Both the position numbers and the translations under genes were made by a program. Of a stretch of 64,000 nucleotides of DNA, positions 43,935 through 52,066 are shown in pieces. The notes beneath the pieces were generated by a model. The model made no database searches. It saw nothing but the letters and a program-made list of their open reading frames with translations, and had not been told where the DNA came from. Source of the stretch: Lysobacterales bacterium (GTDB lineage Bacteria > Pseudomonadota > Gammaproteobacteria > Xanthomonadales > SZUA-38); NCBI GenBank assembly GCA_028285525.1, contig JANQOZ010000049.1, positions 1 to 64,000 on the forward strand, read 5' to 3'. Each line of letters starts with the position of its first letter. Position 1 is the stretch's first letter.

Positions 43935-44555
43935 TTAGAGTTCCGGCGTGAGTTCAAGCAAATAGTGTTGTCCGCTTTTGGCTTCGAATTCGACACTGGC
44001 GGTCCGGCGGTCGGCGGTGAGTACAGCCGGTTCGGCCACCTGCAAAAAACTACCCTCCGTGTCAGGCTCGAAAAGCAGGATTTCGATGAAGACGTCGCCT
44101 TGTTTTGTCACGCTGCTGACAAGCTCGATCCTAAGCTCGTCGGCCAAGACGACCTCGCTCGTGCGTCCCTCGTCGCTCAGAAGCTGGGCCTGAACAAGCC
44201 GTTCGTCGCCAGCATTCAAGCCCACGTTTAGCATCACCGGCTGGGCGAGGATGCTTGGCATGTAGAGCACAAGCGCCAAGATGGACGCGGCCGCGAGGGA
44301 AGCAACCGCAGCGAAGTAAGGCGAGGTTCCGGCTCGCCGGGGGCGCCTCCGCCCCGTTTTCCGAAGCAAGATCACGCTTTGGCAGTCAAGCGCTGCTGCG
44401 AACGCCTGAAGTGATTCCTGGGAGGCCTGCCCCCGGGCCTCGATACGCTGCACCGTCCGTAGGCTCAGGCCGGCGACGTGTGCAAGCTGCTCCTGGGTCC
44501 ACGTACGCCCATTACGCAGGCGTCGGATCGTCGCGGTTTCGATGCTGAGCGGCAT
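43935..44555 (-). CDS. XRE-family regulator with membrane anchor and C-terminal periplasmic domain
   Basis: 206 residues from ATG 44555 (MPLSIETATIRRLRNGRTWT). Residues 5-70 form a Cro/CI helix-turn-helix (WTQEQLAHVAGLSLRTVQRI). One membrane helix at about 90-110 (VASLAAASILALVLYMPSIL) leads into a C-terminal beta domain of about 90 residues (VMLNVGLNAGDERLVQAQLL). The layout resembles RodZ-like or stress-sensing membrane XRE proteins, with the C-terminal domain outside. A 31-bp repeat lies about 80 bp upstream of its start. Confidence 0.78.
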   Translation of the reverse strand: MPLSIETATIRRLRNGRTWTQEQLAHVAGLSLRTVQRIEARGQASQESLQAFAAALDCQSVILLRKTGRRRPRRAGTSPYFAAVASLAAASILALVLYMPSILAQPVMLNVGLNAGDERLVQAQLLSDEGRTSEVVLADELRIELVSSVTKQGDVFIEILLFEPDTEGSFLQVAEPAVLTADRRTASVEFEAKSGQHYLLELTPEL

Positions 44556-44631
44556 AACAGTGTGTCCTGTGTTTGACGGGGCACATCGTCCAACGGCATG
44601 GGAGCGGTGTCTACGACAGATACCCGCCATT

Positions 44632-44719
44632 AGTTAGCGGCGGCCGCTCATCCATTCGCTACCTGACACGACTTTCCAGAACTCAAGCCGCCTTTGCTGC
44701 TGACAAAAAACTGGCACAT
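44632..44719 (+). repeat. Direct repeat, copy 1 (GCGGCCGCTCATCCATTCGC core)
   Basis: A 26-bp exact core (44637-44662) plus AGTT upstream and CTGACAnAnAAnTGGCACAT downstream (to 44719) matches 58469-58556 in the same orientation at constant spacing. It lies upstream of the XRE gene. The inner part contains the GCGGCCGC palindrome. Confidence 0.65.
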
Positions 44720-44812
44720 GTGCTCACAATCGATGGGCCTCGTTTAAGCTGGAGAACAGCGCTCCATACAAGTTATTGGACGTGCAGCCTTTTTGCTACT
44801 TAGGGGCACAAT

Positions 44813-45940
44813 CTAGTCACCGAACTTGCTTTCTGAATCTCGGGTAGGGACCACGTAGATCTTAGTTTGGCCATCACGATGGATCTCGATCCGATCGTTA
44901 AACATCGTCAGCTCCACCTGGGTTCGTGGTGTGACGACCGAAGAAGCATCCACCAGAGTCACAGCGTACTCAATGCCAACGTAGTGATTGCCCTGCTTTA
45001 AACCACTCTGATCGACAGCCAAATAGCGCCATCGGGGAAACCCAGAGTTATCGAAGTAATATTCGATAATCGTCGCTGACGATCCATCGGGGCTCATTTG
45101 CGTCAGCGTTCCCTCGCCCGGATTGTCTGGATCAATCCAGATGAGCGGAGAGGTGAAATGATTGTGCGGATCAATGGTGACCTGCGTAGACTCAACAATT
45201 TCTGTGTCGATCATCGTCAGTACCTCTCTGGGTTGGTGCACCCCCTCTCCAATGATGAAGAAGCGGCCAGTTGTCCCCGGAGGAATCTCAAGACCATGCG
45301 CTTCAGACCAAAACAGATCGGTTTCCGTTTGCACAACGCTTTCCAGGCTGCACCAAAGTGGTTGCAGCGGACGACGGCCGGCAATTTCTACCCCTGGTGC
45401 GAGGTCTGTGACGCCATAGCGTGAACGAGCAAGCAGTTCCCCCGAACTTCCGTCGGACCTGCGATGAGTGCAACGCCTGCGGTAACTCAGGTCATCTTGC
45501 CCCGTCGCCGGGCGAGCTACAGGGGCGAGATTGATGACTCGTCGACACCTTTCACCCACATCAGTGCATCTCCGGCCGGTTGCCTCCGGGATGTCATTGA
45601 CAGGCTCCAGGCGGATTTCGCGGTCGTTGACTCCGCCGAACGCGACGAAAAGTGCCGTACATGGCTCATTGGAACCTGTACAGGCAGTTAGCAGACTCGC
45701 TTGTGCAAAAAACTCGTTGGTGCTGGCGCTGCGCAACACCAGCTGTCTGGCTGGTGCGGTACCGAGATCAATAACTTCTTTATAACCTAACTGTCCAATG
45801 AGGTCTCCGTCGACATAAACCGAAAGCGCATCTGTTTCTTGACCTGATAGGGGAATCGCGACGTTCAGCAGGGAGGCCGCGTCAGTTTCAGATGAAGACC
45901 AGAACAACACTGCAAGCAGAACGACCAAGCGAGTGTTCAT
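44813..45940 (-). CDS. Secreted protein with DUF4397-like and W-Y beta domains, second of coupled pair
   Basis: 375 residues from ATG 45940 (MNTRLVVLLAVLFWSSSETD, signal peptide); the ATG overlaps the stop of the upstream gene (ATGA). Residues 22-110 resemble DUF4397-type Ig-like domains (LNVAIPLSGQETDALSVYVD, G-D-L-I-G-Q-L-G-Y). Several Cys lie in the middle. The C-terminal 110 residues have a diverged copy of the repeated domain (W-I-D-P-D-N-P-G-E-G, ATIIEYYFDNSGFPRWRYLA). Probably exported by Sec; role at the surface unknown. Divergent from the ECF sigma operon. Confidence 0.72.
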   Translation of the reverse strand: MNTRLVVLLAVLFWSSSETDAASLLNVAIPLSGQETDALSVYVDGDLIGQLGYKEVIDLGTAPARQLVLRSASTNEFFAQASLLTACTGSNEPCTALFVAFGGVNDREIRLEPVNDIPEATGRRCTDVGERCRRVINLAPVARPATGQDDLSYRRRCTHRRSDGSSGELLARSRYGVTDLAPGVEIAGRRPLQPLWCSLESVVQTETDLFWSEAHGLEIPPGTTGRFFIIGEGVHQPREVLTMIDTEIVESTQVTIDPHNHFTSPLIWIDPDNPGEGTLTQMSPDGSSATIIEYYFDNSGFPRWRYLAVDQSGLKQGNHYVGIEYAVTLVDASSVVTPRTQVELTMFNDRIEIHRDGQTKIYVVPTRDSESKFGD

Positions 45941-47064
45941 CGAATGACTCCTTCGGCGCACTGATCGCCGTAAATGCTACTCAGGGGAAATGCCTCCTGA
46001 GGGCTTCTCGGCCAACTGTCAACGAACGACAAGGGGGGCTGAACAGCCATCAAAAACGCGGTCATTTGCCCACACCCGTGGGTCGCAATCCGAATAGACC
46101 CAGGGCTCGAATACCGCGATAACAGGCCATCTTGCTGGCGACGATATTGCTCGAAAATGATTGAAGTTGCAGATCCATCACTCCTTGGCCGAACCTCACG
46201 GGTGCTGTACCAGGTTGGCTGCCCCTCATCGTCGAATCCGAAGAACATGACGGCCGCTTCGGAATCATTAGCAAGTAGTGCCCACCCCCTACCGGGAGCT
46301 TTCGGAGAGAAGTAGAGCCCACTGTCGTCAGGGGACGGCATGACGAATTCCGTGGTACCGCGGAATTCCTGAAAAAACGTATGGAAGCGGGAACCACCGG
46401 TGCCGTCGTCTCCCAGAATCACGCGATAAACGCTTCCCGAATCAGTAGCAGAGTCGAACTCCTGTGACTCTGCGACTAGCACACCGTCCTCCGAAACCGC
46501 AGAGAATCGACACCTGACCGGGATGTTTCCAGGGCCTGGCATCGGCGTAGACAGGCTTGGCTGATTTGTCGTGCCATAACCATAGTGGACCGTTTTCGTC
46601 CCAGTCCCGGTACCTAAATCAGTCTCACAGATTTCTGACATGATTACGGAATCGGCATTTCTCGACAGGTGCGCCCCCTGTAGCGAATACGTGGCAAACG
46701 GATGGTTGTGGTCGGGTAGCTGGGCCCACTCGAGCGCGCCTGATGGCGTTTGTGCGAGCACAAACGTCCAGTCTGTGCCTACCGGCACGCTCAGTTGTAC
46801 TTCCGCCAGCACCTGTCCATCGCGCGAGGCGGTTAGAACCGCGCCGGTCTGCATAAAGGACACGTAGCCGGTGCTTTCCCCCGGCGAAAGTCGACTCGTA
46901 AAGGTCTTTGAGGCGTCGGTCAGGACAACCGTCACGGTATCCGCCGGAAGCAAATTGATGATGAAGGCGCGTTCAGCGTGTGTCGGCAGCCCAACACAAA
47001 GCAAAAAGGCGGTAAGCACCCACCGATTCACAAAGCCAGAGACACGGTACTTAGAGGCAACCAT
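45937..47064 (-). CDS. Secreted protein with DUF4397-like and W-Y beta domains, first of coupled pair
   Basis: 375 residues from ATG 47064 (MVASKYRVSGFVNRWVLTAF), followed by a signal peptide ending T-H-A; an AGGA sequence lies upstream, and a much longer upstream frame shows no signal peptide. Residues 30-120 resemble a DUF4397-like domain (INLLPADTVTVVLTDASKTF). The C-terminal half contains L-Y-F-S-P-K-A-P-G-R-G-W and AAVMFFGFDDEGQPTWYSTR, a diverged copy of the repeated domain, and the terminal part has a Cys pair (H-G-C-G; D-Q-C-A). Same layout and length as the next gene, so the pair is a duplication. Start lies 150 bp from the divergent sigma-factor gene. Confidence 0.72.
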   Translation of the reverse strand: MVASKYRVSGFVNRWVLTAFLLCVGLPTHAERAFIINLLPADTVTVVLTDASKTFTSRLSPGESTGYVSFMQTGAVLTASRDGQVLAEVQLSVPVGTDWTFVLAQTPSGALEWAQLPDHNHPFATYSLQGAHLSRNADSVIMSEICETDLGTGTGTKTVHYGYGTTNQPSLSTPMPGPGNIPVRCRFSAVSEDGVLVAESQEFDSATDSGSVYRVILGDDGTGGSRFHTFFQEFRGTTEFVMPSPDDSGLYFSPKAPGRGWALLANDSEAAVMFFGFDDEGQPTWYSTREVRPRSDGSATSIIFEQYRRQQDGLLSRYSSPGSIRIATHGCGQMTAFLMAVQPPLSFVDSWPRSPQEAFPLSSIYGDQCAEGVIR

Positions 47065-47215
47065 AAGAAATCCTGATATTGACAAGTTCCTGACCAAGTA
47101 GACGAATCGTCGGAACCGATCCACTAGCGAATCCACATTATTTTTGGCTTGAACATTCAACGGACTTTTGCCCAAGATAAAAATGGCATTCGACGCACAG
47201 CGATGAGACCGCTCT

Positions 47216-47773
47216 TTGAGCAAGCCTGAACTCCCCGACAACGCATCAAGCCTGCTGGCACGTCACTCCGATGAACTGCTGCGGTTCGCAACCCTCGTTC
47301 TTGGGTCTCAGGATGATGCGCAGGATGTGCTTCAAGATGCGTTCCTTCGCCTTTCCAAGATGATGAACGCGACGACCGTCAGAAATCCGAGAGCCTTGCT
47401 GTTCACGATCGTTGGTAATCTTTCCAGGGACTTACTCCGCCGTCGCAATCGGTGGGCAATGTCAGAGTTGCCAGAACACCTGACAACAGGCGATGACCCG
47501 ATCACAGCCCTGCTGGGCATTGAAACGGCGACACGTATCGGCGAAGTGGTCGATTCCCTGCCTCCAAGATGTAGAGAGGTTTTCTCTCTGAGAAAAGGAC
47601 ATGATCTGTCCTATCGTGAGATCGCGGCGCGCCTCGGCATCTCCGAGAAAACGGTAGAAAACCACCTTGCTGCGGCCATGCGGGCACTCAGGCAGTCGGT
47701 GTTAACGGATTCAACTGGTGGTTCCGCCTCGACGAAACGTCTAAACACCAAGGGGACCAGGTCAGATGACTGA
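47216..47773 (+). CDS. ECF sigma factor (FecI-like)
   Basis: 185 residues with a TTG start. Sigma region 2 is ELLRFATLVLGSQDDAQDVL with Q-D-A-F-L-R-L, and region 4 is L-P-P-R-C-R-E-V-F-S-L-R-K plus SYREIAARLGISEKTVENHL. It recruits RNA polymerase to target promoters when released from the membrane anti-sigma factor. The FecR gene starts within its last codons (8-bp overlap). By the family rule the target should include the TonB receptor that follows; the divergent secreted pair may also be a target. Confidence 0.93.
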   Translation: MSKPELPDNASSLLARHSDELLRFATLVLGSQDDAQDVLQDAFLRLSKMMNATTVRNPRALLFTIVGNLSRDLLRRRNRWAMSELPEHLTTGDDPITALLGIETATRIGEVVDSLPPRCREVFSLRKGHDLSYREIAARLGISEKTVENHLAAAMRALRQSVLTDSTGGSASTKRLNTKGTRSDD

Positions 47774-48683
47774 CAGCACCCGGCGAGAACAAGAGGATAA
47801 ACAGCTGGAACAGTGGCTTCTAAAACTGGATTCAGGCGACCTGGCCGACGCTGAATACGAGCGCATGAACCGCTGGCTGGCCAAGTCTCCGGAAAATCGC
47901 GACCGTTTCGCTGCCCTAAGCGTGGTTTGGTATGGCAGCGCTTTGGTGGAATCGACGGCGCCTTCCATTGGGCAAGTCCAAAGGCGACGACCGTCAAGAA
48001 CTGCAGCTCTGGCCTTGGCCGCCTGCCTCATTCTAGGATTTGGAGTTTTCTGGATTGTCGGATCCAGGCCAGCCGGCGATATCGAGGTACCGAATGGTCA
48101 AGTGTACGCTCGGGTTCTGTCAGATGGCTCGGAGATCTCTGTTCAACCCGGGTCCGTCCTGGATATTGAGATAACACCAGATCGTCGACAGTTAACATTG
48201 CGCTCCGGGGCGATCCATATTGATGCAGCGGAGGAGCCAAACCGGCCGCTTCAGGTATCCACGCCTGATGCCCAGGTGACGGTTGTGGGCACGCGCTTTG
48301 GTGTTGCGATAGAACAGAACTCGACGCTGATAGGGGTTCAATCAGGGCTGGTTGATGTGCAAGTCAAAGGCGGCCAAAGAGAGCGACTAACACCGGGCCA
48401 AGCGGCCCGCGCTAACCCAAGCGGGTTGTCACTCTTGCCGCTACCAGCGACCGCTTACTCATGGAAAGACGGCCAAATTGTGCTTGAAGGTGAGATACTT
48501 GCCGAAGCGCTTGACACAATAGCGCGATACTCAGCTCGCCGTACCCTGGTCCTCCGGAGCTTACCCGAGGAGTCGGTCAATGCTGTAGTCGCCATTGACA
48601 GCGCGGACGAAGCAATCGATGCACTAGCAAGAGATTACGAGCTCTCAGTTATTAGACCGCCTGGATTCACCATCATCTTTTGA
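47766..48683 (+). CDS. FecR-type anti-sigma/sigma regulator
   Basis: 305 residues. The cytosolic N-terminus (Q-L-E-Q-W-L-L-K-L-D-S-G, E-Y-E-R-M-N-R-W-L-A-K-S-P-E-N-R) is the anti-sigma domain, followed by a membrane helix (TAALALAACLILGFGVFWIV). The periplasmic FecR domain follows (VLSDGSEISVQPGSVLDIEI, VTVVGTRFGVAIEQNST) and the last 75 residues form a short STN-like domain (A-Y-S-W-K-D-G-Q-I-V-L). In this system a substrate-loaded TonB receptor signals to FecR, which frees the sigma factor. The stop overlaps the next start (TTGA). Confidence 0.93.
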   Translation: MTDSTRREQEDKQLEQWLLKLDSGDLADAEYERMNRWLAKSPENRDRFAALSVVWYGSALVESTAPSIGQVQRRRPSRTAALALAACLILGFGVFWIVGSRPAGDIEVPNGQVYARVLSDGSEISVQPGSVLDIEITPDRRQLTLRSGAIHIDAAEEPNRPLQVSTPDAQVTVVGTRFGVAIEQNSTLIGVQSGLVDVQVKGGQRERLTPGQAARANPSGLSLLPLPATAYSWKDGQIVLEGEILAEALDTIARYSARRTLVLRSLPEESVNAVVAIDSADEAIDALARDYELSVIRPPGFTIIF

Positions 48684-51130
48684 GACAGAAAAACGGGTTG
48701 GTCCTTGACCGCTTAGGCGAGTGGTTAAGGCTCTTAGGTATGGCTTTGTGGGTCCTGACGATCTGCACGGACGCCTTTGCCTCAAGCAGCAGCACCTTGT
48801 CTCACTACCTTCAGGGCGCCTCGCTAACGCTAAAACACAATTTTCTGCTAAGCGAGGAGGCGCTCGGGCAGCTCACACTGTCGGACCGGCCGGGGGCAGG
48901 AAAGAGTTTGGAGGAAGTTGATCAGGTGCTCGACGCCTTGGGACTTGTGCGAATTGAGCTCAATCAAAGCTCATCACGGATCCAGCCAGGATCGAACGCG
49001 CAGCTATCACTGGGTACGCTCCAGGTTGACGCTGAACCAATGAGTGCCCGATGGGGTCTAGGGCTGGACGACGATGCTCGCAATGACCGACTGATCCGGA
49101 GTGAGGACGCTTCAATAGACCCACTGGCAACTGTCGCTGATCTGACGCTCCAAACTGCCAATGTCTACGGCTCCGGCGCACGTATCTATTTCCGCGGTGT
49201 GTCTCGTAGTTTTGGCGTCGACCAAACGCAGAACGCGTCGGTGATACTGGCGGAGCAGGCGCTCCCTGATTACCTTGCAGAGACTCTGGCACTGCCCGTA
49301 TCGGGAAACAGCACTTCGGTGCTTCGGCGCGGAGCAGAGTTCGGATTCAGCGGTAACGCCAATCCCAGCTACGCTGGGAGCATAAGAACTTCGCTGCAAT
49401 GCAACTCGGGCCGACCCAGGACTCGACTATTCGGAACGATTGGCGACGACAAGCTGCACAACTTCACGCTATCCAGTGTCACCGACTTGGTTGAAGAAGA
49501 GCTGTCCGTATGCGCAGATTTCTCCGCAGCGTCCGCCGAAGTCCCGGTATTTTCCACAGGCAGGACCGCCAGAGATGAACATGCCCAAAGCCTGCAAACC
49601 CGGCTCAGTTGGGCTCCAGCCAGCGCCCCGAACCTGCTGGCGAACCTCTCGTTGGCAAGGCTCGATAATGACCTTGATGACCTTTCACTCAACCTGTCTG
49701 ACGGGTTGCCACTAGGCGAGTCCAGCCTCCGATTCTTTGGGTTACGAAAAGCACAATCAGATGGGACACTTCTCTCCGCCGAAATGGTTGGGGAATACGC
49801 TCGATCAAGTTGGCGCTTTCAAGCGGGAGCGCTGGATAGCAAATCCCGCACTACCGTGGCCAACAACGGCAGCCCTAACGCCCTGAACTTCGATGACGCT
49901 CGTTATCAGGCGAGCCTGCAATCGCTACACCGTGTGGGTCGACACACTATCCTCGGGCTGAGTGTTGGTGCCGTACGGTCCCGTTCGAGCGATCAATCTG
50001 TACTAGTCAGTGATTTGGCCAATTCTCCAGAGTTCGGGCCGGAGTTGAATCTATTCCGGCTGTTGGGAACCGCCACTCGCAGGTTTGAGACGGGCAACGC
50101 GCTGGCAAATCAGCATCGTTACCTTGCGATTCGCTATGAAGTGAACCGTGAAAACTGGCAGCTTTCAGCCAGTGCTCGTTATGATGATTACCGGCTTGAC
50201 CAAGAGCTCCGTTCAGAGTTCTCTCTCGACATTTCTGCGGATTGCCTCGTCGAACTGGTAGTTGAAAACTCCATGGGGGAGCAGGAAAGCTGCACCGACT
50301 ATTTTCAGTTTCTCGAGCCAACCGGTAGCTCAACGCCGAATCGCGTGCGGTCGGGGCGCTGGACACGTCAGGTTGCTCTGCAGCGAAAGTTGTCGCCGAA
50401 CCTGGTTGCCGGACTTCAGTACTACGAGGGATTTCGGCCTGCCGGTGCATTACTTGGAGCCAGCCAGGACACAATCGTTGCATTGCCATATGAGGAGGAA
50501 CTTGCCAGGACCACGGAGGCACAGCTCACCTATCGATGGGGCACGGACTCCTACCTGTCGTTCAACGCGTTTTCAACACGGTTCGTCGACCAGCAAATCA
50601 ACCCGACGGCAGAAGAGTTCTTTGCCACGGGTCAGCTATTCATTCGGAACTCAGGGCGCTCAAAATCACGAGGCGCAGAAATCGAAGGGAACTGGGCTTT
50701 CACACCAGGAAACACACTTTCGTGGAGCGTCGGTTACCTGTCGACGAAATACCTGAGCTATGTGCCCATCGAATTAGGGTTCAACGGTCTGGACGTCAGC
50801 GGAAACCAGTTTCCCGGCGCCCCCCGCTGGAGCGGTTCAGCGCAGTGGAAGTTCCAGCTATTAGATTCTGTTCAGTTTCGACTGCTGTTTGTGGGCGCTG
50901 ATGAGGCGTTTGCTGACGCCAGAAACCTCGCCAACAGAAGGTCGCCTTCGTTCGGAAGGTTCGACGCCAGCGTGACGAAGACATGGGGCAACTTGTCGGC
51001 AACCGCTTTCGTCGAAAATCTCAACGACGAACAATATCTGCTTACAACACTGCAGCCGGGAGTCCGCAGCTCAACGTTGCAGCCCGCGAGGGGCCGGACT
51101 ATTGGTCTGACTGTGGGTTACGAGTTTTGA
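48680..51130 (+). CDS. TonB-dependent outer-membrane receptor
   Basis: 816 residues; TTG start overlapping the fecR stop, with a signal peptide ending near residue 34 (T-D-A-F-A). An N-terminal STN-like signalling domain (LTLKHNFLLSEEALGQLTLS) is expected in receptors that signal to FecR. The plug domain (ARIYFRGVSRSFGVDQTQNA) and a 22-stranded barrel follow, ending with the outer-membrane signature T-I-G-L-T-V-G-Y-E-F. It imports a ligand across the outer membrane with TonB energy. The ligand is unknown: no siderophore, heme or B12 gene is near. Sequence around the plug is diverged from textbook receptors. Confidence 0.92.
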   Translation: MRQKNGLVLDRLGEWLRLLGMALWVLTICTDAFASSSSTLSHYLQGASLTLKHNFLLSEEALGQLTLSDRPGAGKSLEEVDQVLDALGLVRIELNQSSSRIQPGSNAQLSLGTLQVDAEPMSARWGLGLDDDARNDRLIRSEDASIDPLATVADLTLQTANVYGSGARIYFRGVSRSFGVDQTQNASVILAEQALPDYLAETLALPVSGNSTSVLRRGAEFGFSGNANPSYAGSIRTSLQCNSGRPRTRLFGTIGDDKLHNFTLSSVTDLVEEELSVCADFSAASAEVPVFSTGRTARDEHAQSLQTRLSWAPASAPNLLANLSLARLDNDLDDLSLNLSDGLPLGESSLRFFGLRKAQSDGTLLSAEMVGEYARSSWRFQAGALDSKSRTTVANNGSPNALNFDDARYQASLQSLHRVGRHTILGLSVGAVRSRSSDQSVLVSDLANSPEFGPELNLFRLLGTATRRFETGNALANQHRYLAIRYEVNRENWQLSASARYDDYRLDQELRSEFSLDISADCLVELVVENSMGEQESCTDYFQFLEPTGSSTPNRVRSGRWTRQVALQRKLSPNLVAGLQYYEGFRPAGALLGASQDTIVALPYEEELARTTEAQLTYRWGTDSYLSFNAFSTRFVDQQINPTAEEFFATGQLFIRNSGRSKSRGAEIEGNWAFTPGNTLSWSVGYLSTKYLSYVPIELGFNGLDVSGNQFPGAPRWSGSAQWKFQLLDSVQFRLLFVGADEAFADARNLANRRSPSFGRFDASVTKTWGNLSATAFVENLNDEQYLLTTLQPGVRSSTLQPARGRTIGLTVGYEF

Positions 51131-51240
51131 CCTTTTTTGGATAGAACCTGAGCGCTCTATAGAGCTGTATTTTTAATGGCTGACGCAACCTTAGCTCCCG
51201 CCGAACAACGCCTCAATGTGGTAGAAGCGATGTCCGAGAC

Positions 51241-51465
51241 GTGCGGCAATCCAGTGACCTCGAAGAGGTTTTGACCAGGCTCAGACCAGAAATGCCTGCG
51301 ACACTTTTAGGGGGTTTTCTGGCGCAGCTCACCGCTTGGGAAACTGTGGAGTTGGTACAGGCGGAAATACCGGTCGATCAATCCGTCGCGTTGCGAAGCA
51401 TTTGCAGCGACCTGCTTCAGAATCCCACCAATTGGCGACGCGTTTTCTCGGCGCAGTTGCCCTAA
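51241..51465 (+). CDS. Possible small protein, unknown
   Basis: 74 residues from a GTG (MRQSSDLEEVLTRLRPEMPA ...). Composition is protein-like, with helical segments and no signal peptide or known motif. There is no clear ribosome binding site and no neighbour to suggest a role. It could be spurious. Confidence 0.3.
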   Translation: MRQSSDLEEVLTRLRPEMPATLLGGFLAQLTAWETVELVQAEIPVDQSVALRSICSDLLQNPTNWRRVFSAQLP

Positions 51466-51623
51466 AACCCGGCACAACTTCGGCGCGTGAATGGAACTAG
51501 CTGTCCTAGTTCAACGACAACGTGACGTGTCGCCAGCCGGTTTGATCATGCCAGATAGTTTCCATTGCATTCGCGCTGCCAGTTCCCAAGGCGTGAGACA
51601 AGCCGACACTTGACGCATCTATG

Positions 51624-51644
51624 TGTACTAGTAATCATAGTACA
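51624..51644 (+). promoter_or_regulatory. Likely GntR/YtrA operator
   Basis: TGTACTA (51624-51630) and TAGTACA (51638-51644) are exact inverted arms separated by 7 nt, ending 2 nt before the ATG of the GntR gene. A TTGACG (51610-51615) lies 16 bp before a TAATCA (51632), so the repeat covers the putative -10. YtrA-type GntR proteins typically repress their own operon from such sites. With so little space the mRNA may be leaderless. Confidence 0.65.
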
Positions 51645-51646
51645 CC

Positions 51647-52054
51647 ATGTTGCCCTTTACCGTTGTCTTCAAGCCCGGCATACCGGCTTACACACAGGTT
51701 GCCTTCGCTGCCCGCAAGGCAATCGTGGCAGGTGTTATGAAGCCGGGCGACCGATTTCCATCGGTCCGGACGCTGAGCCAGGCTCTGAAAATCAACCCCA
51801 ATACCGCACACAAGGTCGTGAGCGGACTAAAGGACGCCGGACTATTGGAAGTTCGACCGGGTATCGGAACCGTGGTGTCAGCAGGCGCAATCGCCAGTGT
51901 CGGAGATACAACACAGTTGCTGGGTGATGAGTTGGAGCGGGTCGCGGTTGAAGCCCGCCAGTTGGGGCTGAGTTTTGAGGAAGTGGCTGGTGCCCTAAAG
52001 GCCCATTGGGATGAGTTAGAACCAGCCAGCGTCGTGCAAGCTGTCAAGAAATAG
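51647..52054 (+). CDS. GntR-family regulator, YtrA subfamily
   Basis: 135 residues. The winged helix reads IPAYTQVAFAARKAIVAGVM, K-P-G-D-R-F-P-S-V-R-T-L-S-Q-A-L, N-P-N-T-A-H-K-V, then L-E-V-R-P-G-I-G-T-V-V. Only a short C-terminal tail follows, which marks the YtrA subfamily; these regulate ABC transporter operons and respond to cell-envelope-active compounds. The ABC transporter genes follow directly. No Shine-Dalgarno sequence precedes the ATG. Confidence 0.92.
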   Translation: MLPFTVVFKPGIPAYTQVAFAARKAIVAGVMKPGDRFPSVRTLSQALKINPNTAHKVVSGLKDAGLLEVRPGIGTVVSAGAIASVGDTTQLLGDELERVAVEARQLGLSFEEVAGALKAHWDELEPASVVQAVKK

Positions 52055-52066
52055 AGGAGTATTCTC

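Larger units (their letters stand above)
51131..51646. other. Intergenic region between TonB receptor and GntR gene
   Basis: 516 bp. A 12-bp palindrome GCTCTATAGAGC (51154-51165) followed by T's (51170-51174) may be a weak terminator of the receptor operon. A doubtful small ORF occupies 51241-51465. The right end holds the GntR promoter and operator. Confidence 0.4.

Noticed and set aside
44712-44730. TGGCAC in the repeat as a sigma-54 promoter
   Set aside because: The GC element is not at the required spacing downstream.
51154-51174. Palindrome GCTCTATAGAGC and T-run as strong terminator
   Set aside because: Only four base pairs can form with a usable loop; kept only as a weak possibility in the intergenic entry.
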